Of a stretch of 64,000 bases of DNA, positions 7,609 through 15,891 are shown in pieces (the stretch's first letter is position 1; each line of letters opens with the position of its first letter). A model generated the notes under the pieces. That model was not told the origin of the DNA and made no database searches. It saw nothing but the letters and a program-made list of their open reading frames with translations. The DNA comes from Neptunicoccus cionae (lineage in GTDB: Bacteria; Pseudomonadota; Alphaproteobacteria; Rhodobacterales; Rhodobacteraceae), in the NCBI RefSeq assembly GCF_014643735.1, contig NZ_BMKA01000002.1, positions 620,001 to 684,000 on the forward strand, given 5' to 3'. Position numbers and translations under genes: made by a program.

Positions 7609-10035
7609 ATGCAACTTTTGCGTAAATTGTTACTGACCGGCGTAGCCCTGAGTTTTTCAGGGGGCTTTGCAATGACCCAGCAGATTTCAGCGGACATCGA
7701 AGTGTCAGCAGAGATCAGTGCGTCCAAAGCCCCTTACGAACTGGTGCCGCCGGTACAGGACACTCCTCTGTTTCTTGAGGTCTATGTTAACAGCAAGACC
7801 ACCCAACTTATCGCAGAGTTCACCCATCACACCGACAACCGTTTCTCCTCTCCCCGTTCGGAACTGGAAGAGATCGGCATCCGCCCTCCGCTTGGTGTGT
7901 CCAAGACTGTTTACCTTGACACCATCGAAGGCCTGACCTTCCGGTACAACATGGAAGCGCAAGCCATCTACATAAGTGCGCCATTCAGATCGCTGTTGCC
8001 AATCGTGTCTTCCGCCCGCCGCAAACCCGAGATGATAGCGCCCGAACGCAGCTTTGGTGCAGTGGTAAACTATGCCTTAACCGCAAATCTGGGCCCGAAC
8101 TCCAGCGGTTCCGGTATGCACTTCAGGGGGTATTCCGGGTCGTTAAACGGTTGGGTCTTTGCCCCCTTCGGCGCCCTGTCCAGTTCCGGCTTTTTCAATT
8201 CGCCCGGCGGTTCGCTTGGCACGCCAGATTTCATTCGGCAGGAAACCAAATTGGAATTCAACAACACCAAACACGCACTCAGCCTGTCATTCGGCGATTT
8301 GCAAAGTTCCTCGGTATCATGGAGCCGCCCGATCCGGATGGGCGGCATCCAGTTCCGCCGCGACTTTAGCCTGCGGTCCGATATTGTCACAGAGCAGCTT
8401 TTCTCTTTCGAAGGCGCCGCAGCTGTGCCGTCCACCGTCGATGTATTCATTGAAAACAACCGTGCGTATTCAGGCACGGTGGATCAGGGACGCTTCCGGT
8501 TAGAGGATGTGCCCTTCTTTACCGGCTCCGGTGATGCCGTAGTGGTCATCCGCGATGCAAACGGCAACGAACGCCTGCAGGAAATCTCTTTTTTTGCGGC
8601 GCAGAACCTCCTTAAGGCAGGCACTTTCGACTTTTCTGTAGAAGTGGGAAAACCGCGGGAAGCTTATGGCTTGCAAAGCAACGAATACTCGTCAGACACT
8701 GCATATTCCGGCAGTTTCAAATACGGGCTGAACCAAAAACTGACCCTCGAAGCCCATCTGGAAGGTAAAAGCGATCTGATCATGGGGGGGATCGGGTTTA
8801 CCACGGTTCCTTTCGATCTGGCAGAGTTCAGCCTGTCCGCAGGACTAAGCCGGTACAAAAACAACACCGCCGCCTTTGCCCAGACCAGCCTGCGTACGAA
8901 AATTCGCAACGTGGACGTGCACCTTAACGTTTTGCGCTCTGAACCGGGGTTTGCGGATCTGGCCTATGCCACAGGAGTTGATTATCTGGGCGCAAGCACC
9001 ATCGCCACAGGGGCTTCGCTGCTGGAGTTCCCGATCGCAAGCGAAGTGCTGTCTCTTGGCATGCCTTTGTTCAACACGGATCAAGACATCGGGCTAAGCC
9101 TCGTGCGTTCGGAACGGGCCAGTTCGGAGGATCTGATTGTGTCCGCGTCTTACGCCCGCAGTCTGGATTTCAACGACAGTTCGATCAGTCTATTCGGGTC
9201 CCATAACGTTAAAAACGATAGGACGCGGCTTGCGATAAATTTCGCCATGCCGCTGCACAAAAAGAACCAGATCCGCACCTCTGCTGTCAGCGATTCCGAT
9301 GGCGACCTGAACATGGCAGTTTCCCTGTCACGTCCGCTTGGCGACCGTGTGGGCGATTACGGGTATCAGGCCCAGATCGACGACAACGGCGACAACCGGT
9401 TTGCCAATGTGCGCGGATCCTACAGAACACGGTTCGCCAAGGTCAGCGGAGAGCTTTTCCGAACCGGCTCCTCTGATTTTGCACGGTTTACCGCCGAAGG
9501 CTCTTTGGTACTGGCAGACGGGAAAGTGGCTGCAGGCAATGTCATCAACGACAGTTTCGCCATCGTCGATGTTGGCGTGCCGAATGTGGATGTAAACCTG
9601 CAGAACCGTCCGGTGACAAAAACCGGTCGCTTCGGTCGGGCGCTGGTAACGGGACTGGCGTCGTACCGGCGCAACCGCGTTTCTGTGGACACAGAGCACC
9701 TGCCCCAAGATGCAGTGCTCAATGCCTCCGCTATGGAAGTGGTTCCGGCCCGACGCTCGGGCACTTTGGTCAGTTTTGCCAGTGGTGGGGGTGACGCGGC
9801 GCTGATCACGTTGGTCGATCAAGCAGGCCGTTACGTGACTGCTGGGTCCGCAGCCTATCTGAACGGGTCAAAATCCGAGTATTACGTTGGCTACGACGGG
9901 CTGGTCTGGGTCGAAAACATCAAATCCAGTAACAGACTGCGCGTCACGACCGAAGGGCGCGATTGCACCGTTGCCTTTGACTATCAACCCACCGATGCGG
10001 TGCAACAGTCGCTCGGTCCGTTCAGGTGTCAATGA
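7609..10035 (+). CDS. Outer-membrane usher of Csu-type fimbriae
   Basis: 808 aa, full length for an archaic-class usher. It forms the outer-membrane pore through which pilin subunits are assembled and exported. Visible: a signal peptide (about 1-24), an N-terminal periplasmic domain (ELVPPVQDTPLFLEVYVNSK onward), a long beta-barrel region rich in alternating aromatic/polar strands, the FFTGSGDAVVVIRDANGNE plug/barrel segment, and C-terminal domains ending with a conserved DCTVAFDYQP pattern. No internal frameshift is visible. A good Shine-Dalgarno is not obvious at the ATG. The stop codon overlaps the next ATG. Confidence 0.9.
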   Translation: MQLLRKLLLTGVALSFSGGFAMTQQISADIEVSAEISASKAPYELVPPVQDTPLFLEVYVNSKTTQLIAEFTHHTDNRFSSPRSELEEIGIRPPLGVSKTVYLDTIEGLTFRYNMEAQAIYISAPFRSLLPIVSSARRKPEMIAPERSFGAVVNYALTANLGPNSSGSGMHFRGYSGSLNGWVFAPFGALSSSGFFNSPGGSLGTPDFIRQETKLEFNNTKHALSLSFGDLQSSSVSWSRPIRMGGIQFRRDFSLRSDIVTEQLFSFEGAAAVPSTVDVFIENNRAYSGTVDQGRFRLEDVPFFTGSGDAVVVIRDANGNERLQEISFFAAQNLLKAGTFDFSVEVGKPREAYGLQSNEYSSDTAYSGSFKYGLNQKLTLEAHLEGKSDLIMGGIGFTTVPFDLAEFSLSAGLSRYKNNTAAFAQTSLRTKIRNVDVHLNVLRSEPGFADLAYATGVDYLGASTIATGASLLEFPIASEVLSLGMPLFNTDQDIGLSLVRSERASSEDLIVSASYARSLDFNDSSISLFGSHNVKNDRTRLAINFAMPLHKKNQIRTSAVSDSDGDLNMAVSLSRPLGDRVGDYGYQAQIDDNGDNRFANVRGSYRTRFAKVSGELFRTGSSDFARFTAEGSLVLADGKVAAGNVINDSFAIVDVGVPNVDVNLQNRPVTKTGRFGRALVTGLASYRRNRVSVDTEHLPQDAVLNASAMEVVPARRSGTLVSFASGGGDAALITLVDQAGRYVTAGSAAYLNGSKSEYYVGYDGLVWVENIKSSNRLRVTTEGRDCTVAFDYQPTDAVQQSLGPFRCQ

Positions 10036-10967
10036 TGCTGCGTTTCAACATGAAAACCTTAGCGCTACTGGTCGGGCTCTTACTCCAGACAACCACCGCC
10101 AATGCCGCGACTTGCAGCGCTGCAATCTCGGACATTAACTTTGGATCGATCTCTGTGCGTGCAGGCGCTGCGAACGAAACGTCCGGTTCTGTAAATATCA
10201 CCTGTAGCGGTGTCGTCGGCGCGCTGATCGGTGTTTGTATCAAGATCGGTCCGGGCGGTGGTGGTGCCGCTTCAAGCAATTCCCCCCGGTACATGCGCAA
10301 TGGCTTGGGTGGGAACCTGAACTATGAACTACGCCCGATCGGAAGCAGCGCAACCAACGGAACCTGGAACGAGGTCTACGTTAATATTCCCGTTGTGCTA
10401 GGCAGCGCGACGGTTAGCATCCCGATCTATGCCAGCATCACTTCCAACAGCGTCGCTGTGGACACCGGCGCCTATTCCTCCGTCTTTTCCGGCGTATCGG
10501 ATGCGTCGATCACCTATGGTCTTTTGTCCTGCGGGTTGCTCGGGACCGAAGTGGATATTCCTGAGTTCGAAGTCGCCGCCGAAGTGGTGCCAAGCTGCGA
10601 GCTTGATGTGACGGCGATGGATTTCGGCAGCTTGCCCACACCAATGGCAACTGCTGTCGACGAAACAGCAACCGTAAACGTGCGCTGCACCAACAGCACC
10701 AATTATTCGGTTACTTTAGATCAGGGATTGAACGGGGGCAGCGGTCCGGCGGACCGGCGGATGAAAAATAGCAGTTATGAATTAAGCTACGGGCTTTACC
10801 GTGATGTTGCCCGCTCGGCACCTTGGGGGGCTTTGGCGACAAACGATGTGGATTCCACAGGCATCGGCGCAAACCAGTCCTTCACGATTTACGGCCGCAT
10901 CCCTGCGGGTCAATCCGCCTATTACGGTACCTACTCCGACAGTGTTGTGGTTACAGTGAACTATTAG
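10032..10967 (+). CDS. Two-domain spore coat U protein, probable fimbrial tip adhesin
   Basis: 311 aa. The start is the ATG at 10032, overlapping the usher stop as ATGA. A signal peptide (about 1-23, ending ANA) is followed by two SCPU domains: domain 1 opens with ATCSAAISDINFGSISV, domain 2 with SCELDVTAMDFGSLPTP and ends with SFTIYGRIPAGQSAYYGTYSDSVVVTVNY. A two-domain subunit encoded last in the operon matches CsuE of Acinetobacter, where the first domain is the hydrophobic-finger adhesin and the second the pilin-like domain. Ligand specificity cannot be inferred. Its last 17 bp overlap the convergent dctD-like gene. Confidence 0.85.
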   Translation: MMLRFNMKTLALLVGLLLQTTTANAATCSAAISDINFGSISVRAGAANETSGSVNITCSGVVGALIGVCIKIGPGGGGAASSNSPRYMRNGLGGNLNYELRPIGSSATNGTWNEVYVNIPVVLGSATVSIPIYASITSNSVAVDTGAYSSVFSGVSDASITYGLLSCGLLGTEVDIPEFEVAAEVVPSCELDVTAMDFGSLPTPMATAVDETATVNVRCTNSTNYSVTLDQGLNGGSGPADRRMKNSSYELSYGLYRDVARSAPWGALATNDVDSTGIGANQSFTIYGRIPAGQSAYYGTYSDSVVVTVNY

Positions 10968-12162
10968 GGCGGTTTTCGGCCCCGCCTTGGTAATCCCGCG
11001 GACGCAACCCATGACGCGCTAAACGGTCGTAAAGTGTCTTTCGCGGCAGGCCAAGGTATTCGGCAGCCACCGCGGCCTTACCCTGAAAGTTACGAAGCGT
11101 GGTTTCCAGAACCAGCCTTTCATGCGCCTCCATCTGCGCCGCCAGCGTGCGGCTGGCCAAAGCGCCGTCTTGGGGATCGTCCATAAATCTGTTCGCATAG
11201 TCGCGCAGCTCTGCCAGATTGCCGGGCCACTCCCGCGCCTTGATCTCTGCCAGCGTGGCAGCGGGGATATCCGGCATTTCGGCATTGGCGTAGCGCACCG
11301 CATGACGCAAGAGCACCTCAAAGATCACCCCGAGATCGTTACGCCGTGCCGCCAGATCAGGCACCGCCACGGTGATACAGTTCAACCGGTCCGCCACCTC
11401 GGGAACCGCATATTCGGCGGACCCGATGAACCGCAATTCGGGGCGTTGTTCCACCTGAGAGATTACACAGTCCAGCTGGCTACCAGAGGCCAGATGCACC
11501 CGTTTCACCGACAGATCCACCGCGCCCTGCTCAATCACAAATCCCTCCGGATCAATTTCCGGCGTGCGCACCAGCACAAAGGAATCGCGCCCCTCGGACA
11601 TAGCAAAAATCGTGTGTGCGGCCAGTTTTTTGCCCGCCCCTTCCGGCCCGATCAGCAAGATGTGGCGGCCACTGTCCGCCGCACGGCGCAGCGCTTCGCG
11701 GAAATCACGGCTTGCGGGGCTGTCGCCTGGAAAATGCACCGAGGCCGGATCGCTGCGGCGCATTTTCTGTTCCATCCGCCGCGTGTGCAGAACCAGTTCG
11801 CGGTGCGCGAGCGCACGGTTTAGAACGCCTACTAGATGGGAGGTTTCACACGGTTTTTCCAGAAAGTCGTAAGCCCCCTCTTTCATCGCGCGAATGGCCA
11901 TCGGCACATCACCTTCGCCGGTCAGCATCACCACTGGCAAATCCGCGTCGATGCTTTGGGCGAGCGCAAGAATTTCGAACCCGTCCTTATCAGGCATGCG
12001 AATATCCGTCAGGACCACGCCGGCGAAGTTAGCGCGCAGAGTGCGACGGGCTTGCACAAAATGGGCGGTAGAGATCACATCAATCCCCTCCAGATCCAAC
12101 GTCTGCGCCAAAGAGGCCCGCAGCGCATCGTCGTCCTCGATCAACAGAACCTGACGTTTCAT
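10951..12162 (-). CDS. dctD: DctD-like response regulator with degenerate AAA+ domain
   Basis: 403 aa. A receiver domain (about 1-120, phospho-acceptor Asp in VVLTDIRMPDKDG, Lys in DFLEKP) is followed by a shortened AAA+ region and a Fis-type helix-turn-helix (AAVAAEYLGLPRKTLYDRLARHGL). A Walker A (LLIGPEGAGKK) is present, but the GAFTGA loop that contacts sigma-54 is missing, and where Walker B should read FLDE there is LDCVISQ. Rhodobacter NtrC is a known precedent for an enhancer-type regulator that lacks GAFTGA and works with the housekeeping polymerase. It is translationally coupled to the kinase gene upstream (ATGA) and next to dctPQM, so it most likely controls dicarboxylate uptake. 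Confidence 0.85.
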   Translation of the reverse strand: MKRQVLLIEDDDALRASLAQTLDLEGIDVISTAHFVQARRTLRANFAGVVLTDIRMPDKDGFEILALAQSIDADLPVVMLTGEGDVPMAIRAMKEGAYDFLEKPCETSHLVGVLNRALAHRELVLHTRRMEQKMRRSDPASVHFPGDSPASRDFREALRRAADSGRHILLIGPEGAGKKLAAHTIFAMSEGRDSFVLVRTPEIDPEGFVIEQGAVDLSVKRVHLASGSQLDCVISQVEQRPELRFIGSAEYAVPEVADRLNCITVAVPDLAARRNDLGVIFEVLLRHAVRYANAEMPDIPAATLAEIKAREWPGNLAELRDYANRFMDDPQDGALASRTLAAQMEAHERLVLETTLRNFQGKAAVAAEYLGLPRKTLYDRLARHGLRPRDYQGGAENRPNSSL

Positions 12163-13895
12163 CCCGCCCCCTCAGCCTTTTTTAATTCCACACAAAATTC
12201 CGCCCCGCCTTCTGGGCGGTTCCGGCAGCTCAGCTCTCCGCCAAAGGTGCCGACGATCCCGTAGGAAATCGAAAGGCCCAACCCGAGCCCCTTGCTCGCG
12301 CCCACATCTTTGGTGGTGTAAAACGGTTCAAACACACGGTCCGGTTCTTTCAGTCCGGTGCCGCTATCTGCCACCTTCAGGCGCACCCGATCACTGCCGT
12401 CATCGGGATCAATTTTCAGCGACAGGTGTTTTTTGGGCTGGTCACGCATGGCATCCATCGCGTTGCCCATCAGGTTCACGATGACCTGCTGCAAGCGCAC
12501 CGGACCACCCGAGACCATCACCGGATGTTCCGGCAGATCAAGCGCGACCGTTATGCCTTCATCGCGTAAACGCCGTTCTGCCAGCCTCAGGGCGTCCTGC
12601 ACCACAGCGACCAGATCAACTGGCTCCACAGGTTCGGATTCGTTACGGGCAAAGCCGCGCAGGTTCTTGATAATCCGGTTGATCCGGTCCACCTGCACGG
12701 TGATTTGGTCCAGATTGTCCTGCGCCTCTGGCACACGATCCCGTTCGATCAGCTTGATCCCGTTGGCGGCGAAATTGCGGATCGCGGCGAGCGGCTGATT
12801 CACTTCGTGGCTGATCCCCGCTGACATTTGGCCAAGCGCCGTCAGCTTGCCCGCCTGCACCAGTTGGTCCTGCGCCTGTCGCAACTGAGCGGTGCGTTCT
12901 TCCACCCGCGCCTCCAACCGCGCGTTGGCGGCAGCCTCAACCACCAACCGTTCTGCCAGCCTGCGCCGCCGCTGGCCAAGCGCGATCAACCCCGCGCCGA
13001 TTAATCCCATGATCGCCAACGCCAGATACCCGAGCACACGGGCGTTCTGGGCTGCATCTTTCACGTTCAGATACACCCGCGTGGTCAAATCCAGTCGGGG
13101 CAGGAACTCCGACAGCACCATCGCCTGTTCCGGCATCACGCCAGTCGTGCCAAAGCGCTGCAACCGGTGCCCGAACCAGTTGTTTTCCTTGTAGTCGTAA
13201 AAGGGATGCACCACGGAGCGGGGGTATATCCGCGCAGCCGACGGCGGAAACTCTCCCTGCCCGTCACGGCGCAACACTAGTTCTACGCGGTTGGACAGAA
13301 AGACCACATTGTAAGCGTCCAGAAACGCCACAACGGTTTCATCCACTTCCCACTCGAACTCCAGCTGTTCGACATCTGCGCGCACGACCACCACGCCGCT
13401 GGGCGGTGCCGTGCCGTTAATGATGCCACGGGCAAAGAAAAAGTCCCGTCCGCCGTCTTTGGGTTCAAACGCATGATCCACGCCAAGCCCGCCCGTCAAC
13501 GCACGGCGCACATGGGCGGTCTGGCCAAGATCATCCCCGACCCGCGCGCCGTTTTCCTCCAGATCGGAGGCGGCGAGCACCCTTCCCGCTTGATCGAGCA
13601 CAAGGATTTCCTCAGCGCCGACCGTCAGCGCGGTTGTCTCCAGAAAGTCATGGGCCCGCGCCGGATCGGTCTCGCCCGTCAGCACGCCCACAACCACCGG
13701 ATGGCGGGCCAGAAGGTTGGGCAGTTGCTGGAACCGCGCCAATTGCGCCAGCACGCGGTCCGATGCCTGATCAAGCTGCACCGCCCCCGTGCGCGACAGT
13801 TGGTTCAGGTTCGCACGGTAAGCCAGCGTAAACACGCCAGCCGCCACAAGGACCGCGACGACGCAGAACGCCAGCACCGGAAATAATCGTCTCAA
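12159..13895 (-). CDS. dctB: DctB-like C4-dicarboxylate sensor histidine kinase
   Basis: 578 aa. An N-terminal membrane helix (about 7-26), a periplasmic sensor region of about 260 residues with the double-PAS layout of DctB, a second membrane helix (ARVLGYLALAIMGLIGAGLIAL), a coiled coil (RLEARVEERTAQLRQAQDQL), the H-box GISHEVNQPLAAIRNFA, and an HATPase domain with N-box NLMGNAMDAM and G-boxes DSGTGLKEP and GLGLGLS. The start is a TTG: no in-frame ATG lies near the membrane helix, and AAGAGGT sits 6 nt upstream of it. The gene diverges from dctP. Confidence 0.88.
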   Translation of the reverse strand: MRRLFPVLAFCVVAVLVAAGVFTLAYRANLNQLSRTGAVQLDQASDRVLAQLARFQQLPNLLARHPVVVGVLTGETDPARAHDFLETTALTVGAEEILVLDQAGRVLAASDLEENGARVGDDLGQTAHVRRALTGGLGVDHAFEPKDGGRDFFFARGIINGTAPPSGVVVVRADVEQLEFEWEVDETVVAFLDAYNVVFLSNRVELVLRRDGQGEFPPSAARIYPRSVVHPFYDYKENNWFGHRLQRFGTTGVMPEQAMVLSEFLPRLDLTTRVYLNVKDAAQNARVLGYLALAIMGLIGAGLIALGQRRRRLAERLVVEAAANARLEARVEERTAQLRQAQDQLVQAGKLTALGQMSAGISHEVNQPLAAIRNFAANGIKLIERDRVPEAQDNLDQITVQVDRINRIIKNLRGFARNESEPVEPVDLVAVVQDALRLAERRLRDEGITVALDLPEHPVMVSGGPVRLQQVIVNLMGNAMDAMRDQPKKHLSLKIDPDDGSDRVRLKVADSGTGLKEPDRVFEPFYTTKDVGASKGLGLGLSISYGIVGTFGGELSCRNRPEGGAEFCVELKKAEGAG

Positions 13896-13978
13896 AGCGG
13901 ACCTCTTGATTGGCGTTTACAGGTTGATGAATCGCCACCCCTGACGCGCCGCACGGTAAAACCGGCGCAGCGCGAGGC

Positions 13979-13996
13979 TGTCCGAAATTTCGCACA
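13979..13996. promoter_or_regulatory. Palindrome in the dctB-dctP gap, candidate DctD operator
   Basis: The 18-bp sequence TGTCCGAAATTTCGCACA is an inverted repeat (TGTsCG-AAATTT-CGsACA) with one mismatched pair. It lies 84 bp from the dctB start and 150 bp from the dctP start. Rhizobial DctD sites are, as I recall, inverted repeats built on a TGTGCG half-site, which this resembles. A 10-bp perfect palindrome TTTGCGCAAA follows at 14070-14079. The function is inferred from position and symmetry only. Confidence 0.5.
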
Positions 13997-14146
13997 AATC
14001 CACAGACAGTCAAAGCGTTAATTCGCAACCCCCTAAAAATAAAACATTTTTCAGGTACTAAAAAAAACCTTTGCGCAAACATCCGCTGATCGTTTCTTTA
14101 CTGTTGGCCGGATCACGGTCCGAAAAATATCCATTGGGAGGAAACC

Positions 14147-15154
14147 ATGAAGACTTTCTTGAAAGCGGCCTGCATTGCAGCCGTTGCTTTTGTGCCATCC
14201 ATCGCCGCCGCTGCCTGCGAAGAGGGCGAAGTGGTCGTAAAATTTGCACACGTCACCAACAGTGACAAACACCCAAAGGGGATCGCCGCATCCCTTCTGG
14301 AAAAACGTGTGAACGAAGAAATGAACGGCAAAATGTGTATGGAGGTCTTCCCGAACTCCACGCTCTATGATGACAACAAGGTGCTTGAGGCGATGCTTCA
14401 GGGCGATGTGCAACTTGCTGCTCCGTCCCTGTCCAAGTTTGAGAAATTCACCAAACAGTTCCGCATTTTCGATCTGCCCTTCATGTTTAACGACATGAAC
14501 GCTGTGAACGCCTATCAGGCGTCTGATGCTGGTCAGGCAATGCTTGATTCCATGCAAAAGCGCGGCCTGCAAGGTCTGGCGTACTGGCACAACGGCATGA
14601 AACAGATGTCCGCAAGCAAGCCACTGCTGCTGCCGACAGATGCAAACGGGCTGAAATTCCGCGTGCAATCTTCTGACGTTCTGGTTGCGCAAATGGAGGC
14701 CATCGGTGGCTCCCCACAGAAGATGAAATTCGCCGAGGTTTACGGCGCGCTGCAAACCGGCGTTGTGGACGGTCAGGAAAACACCTGGTCCAACATCTAT
14801 GGCAAAAAGTTCTTTGAGGTTCAGGACGGTATTACCGAGACCAACCACGGCATCATCGACTATCTGCTGGTGGCATCCGTTGACTGGCTGGATGGTCTGG
14901 ACGCCGAAGTGCGCGACCAGTTCCTAAGCATCGTTGGAGAAGTGACCGAAGCCCGCAACTCCGAAGCCTATGCAGTGAACCAAGGCGCAAAACAGTCCGT
15001 GATTGATGCCGGTGGCACCGTACGCGAACTGACAGCCGAGCAACGCGCAGCATGGGTTGAAGCGATGAAGCCGGTTTGGACCAAGTTCGAAGGCGACGTG
15101 GGTGCGGATAACATCGAAGCTGCACAAAAAATCAACATGTCCATGAGCAACTAA
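14147..15154 (+). CDS. dctP: TRAP transporter solute-binding protein DctP
   Basis: 335 aa. Periplasmic receptor of a tripartite ATP-independent importer. A Sec signal peptide (about 1-23, ending AAA-C) is followed by VVKFAHVTNSDKHPKG, a typical DctP N-terminus, then LPFMFNDMNAVNAY, the LKFRVQSSDVLVAQMEAIGGSPQKM region with the conserved Arg that contacts the substrate carboxylate, and VDGQENTWSNIYGKKFFEVQ. Good ribosome site GGAGGAAACC. The neighbouring dctBD genes and these motifs support C4-dicarboxylates (succinate, malate, fumarate). A stem-loop follows it inside the operon, as expected for a receptor needed in excess over its permease. Confidence 0.92.
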   Translation: MKTFLKAACIAAVAFVPSIAAAACEEGEVVVKFAHVTNSDKHPKGIAASLLEKRVNEEMNGKMCMEVFPNSTLYDDNKVLEAMLQGDVQLAAPSLSKFEKFTKQFRIFDLPFMFNDMNAVNAYQASDAGQAMLDSMQKRGLQGLAYWHNGMKQMSASKPLLLPTDANGLKFRVQSSDVLVAQMEAIGGSPQKMKFAEVYGALQTGVVDGQENTWSNIYGKKFFEVQDGITETNHGIIDYLLVASVDWLDGLDAEVRDQFLSIVGEVTEARNSEAYAVNQGAKQSVIDAGGTVRELTAEQRAAWVEAMKPVWTKFEGDVGADNIEAAQKINMSMSN

Positions 15155-15164
15155 GCTCTGGTTT

Positions 15165-15196
15165 GGGACGGACCAGCACAGGTCCGTCCCCCCTTT
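15165..15196 (+). terminator. Stem-loop between dctP and dctQ (partial terminator)
   Basis: A perfect 10-bp stem GGGACGGACC / GGTCCGTCCC with loop AGCACA is followed by CCCTTTTCC. It ends only about 12 bp before the dctQ ribosome site. It probably attenuates read-through and stabilises dctP mRNA, giving more receptor than permease. Confidence 0.75.
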
Positions 15197-15223
15197 TCCT
15201 AAAAATCGCGGGAGGATTTGCAA

Positions 15224-15889
15224 ATGTCACAGAAGGCAGAAAGCTGGACGGACCGCCTGGAGGAGACGCTGATCGCGTCGATCCTTGGCCTTATGACAGT
15301 GGTGACATTTGCTAATGTTGTCGCGCGCTACGGGTTCAATTCAAACATCTTATGGGCGGTGGAATTTACCGTCTTCCTGTTCGGCTGGATGGTGCTGCTG
15401 GGCGCGTCCTATGCGGTGAAAATCAACGCCCATCTGGGGGTTGATGCGATCCTGAACATTGTGTCCCCAAAATCAAGCAAGACCCTTGGCATGATTTCTG
15501 TGGCGGTCTGCATTATCTTTTCGTTTCTCCTGCTGAAAGGCGCTTGGGACTACTGGGCCAATTTCGCCAACCTCCCTGCCACCACAGGCCGCTGGTTCCC
15601 CACGGGGTTTGAAGAAAACTTCCGCGGCAAGGGCTGGTATGAAACGGACGATGTGCCGATGCCCGCAATTCTGGGGTTTATGGAAGGCATGTTCAACGAC
15701 GGCGACGAATACGAAAAACTGCCACGCCTGCTGCCGTATATGGTGCTGCCGATCTCGATGGCACTGCTGTTGTTCCGCTTTTGTCAGGCCGGTCTCAAAC
15801 TCTGGCGGGGTGAGATTTCAATGCTGATCGTCAGCCACGAAGCCGAGGATTCTATCGAAGAAGCTGCCCAATACGTGAAGGATAATTAA
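15224..15889 (+). CDS. dctQ: TRAP transporter small permease subunit DctQ
   Basis: 221 aa. Four membrane helices are visible (for example ILGLMTVVTFANVVARYGF and WAVEFTVFLFGWMVLLGASYAV), with the conserved motif around NVVARY and the stretch KINAHLGVDA. The start is the ATG at 15224; a TTG two codons earlier is less likely because GGGAGG at 15209-15214 is best spaced for the ATG. A loop of about 60 residues between the last helices (PATTGRWFPTGFEENF...) makes it slightly longer than E. coli-type DctQ but is common in the DctPQM of roseobacters. It pairs with the large permease encoded 2 bp downstream. Confidence 0.9.
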   Translation: MSQKAESWTDRLEETLIASILGLMTVVTFANVVARYGFNSNILWAVEFTVFLFGWMVLLGASYAVKINAHLGVDAILNIVSPKSSKTLGMISVAVCIIFSFLLLKGAWDYWANFANLPATTGRWFPTGFEENFRGKGWYETDDVPMPAILGFMEGMFNDGDEYEKLPRLLPYMVLPISMALLLFRFCQAGLKLWRGEISMLIVSHEAEDSIEEAAQYVKDN

Positions 15890-15891
15890 TC

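Noticed and set aside
10951-12162. Idea that the dctD-like gene is a frameshifted pseudogene
   Set aside because: The frame is open throughout with intact receiver and HTH parts; the AAA+ loss looks like directed reduction rather than random decay.
13896-14146. Sigma-54 promoter (GG-N10-GC) upstream of dctP
   Set aside because: No convincing -24/-12 pair with correct spacing was found.
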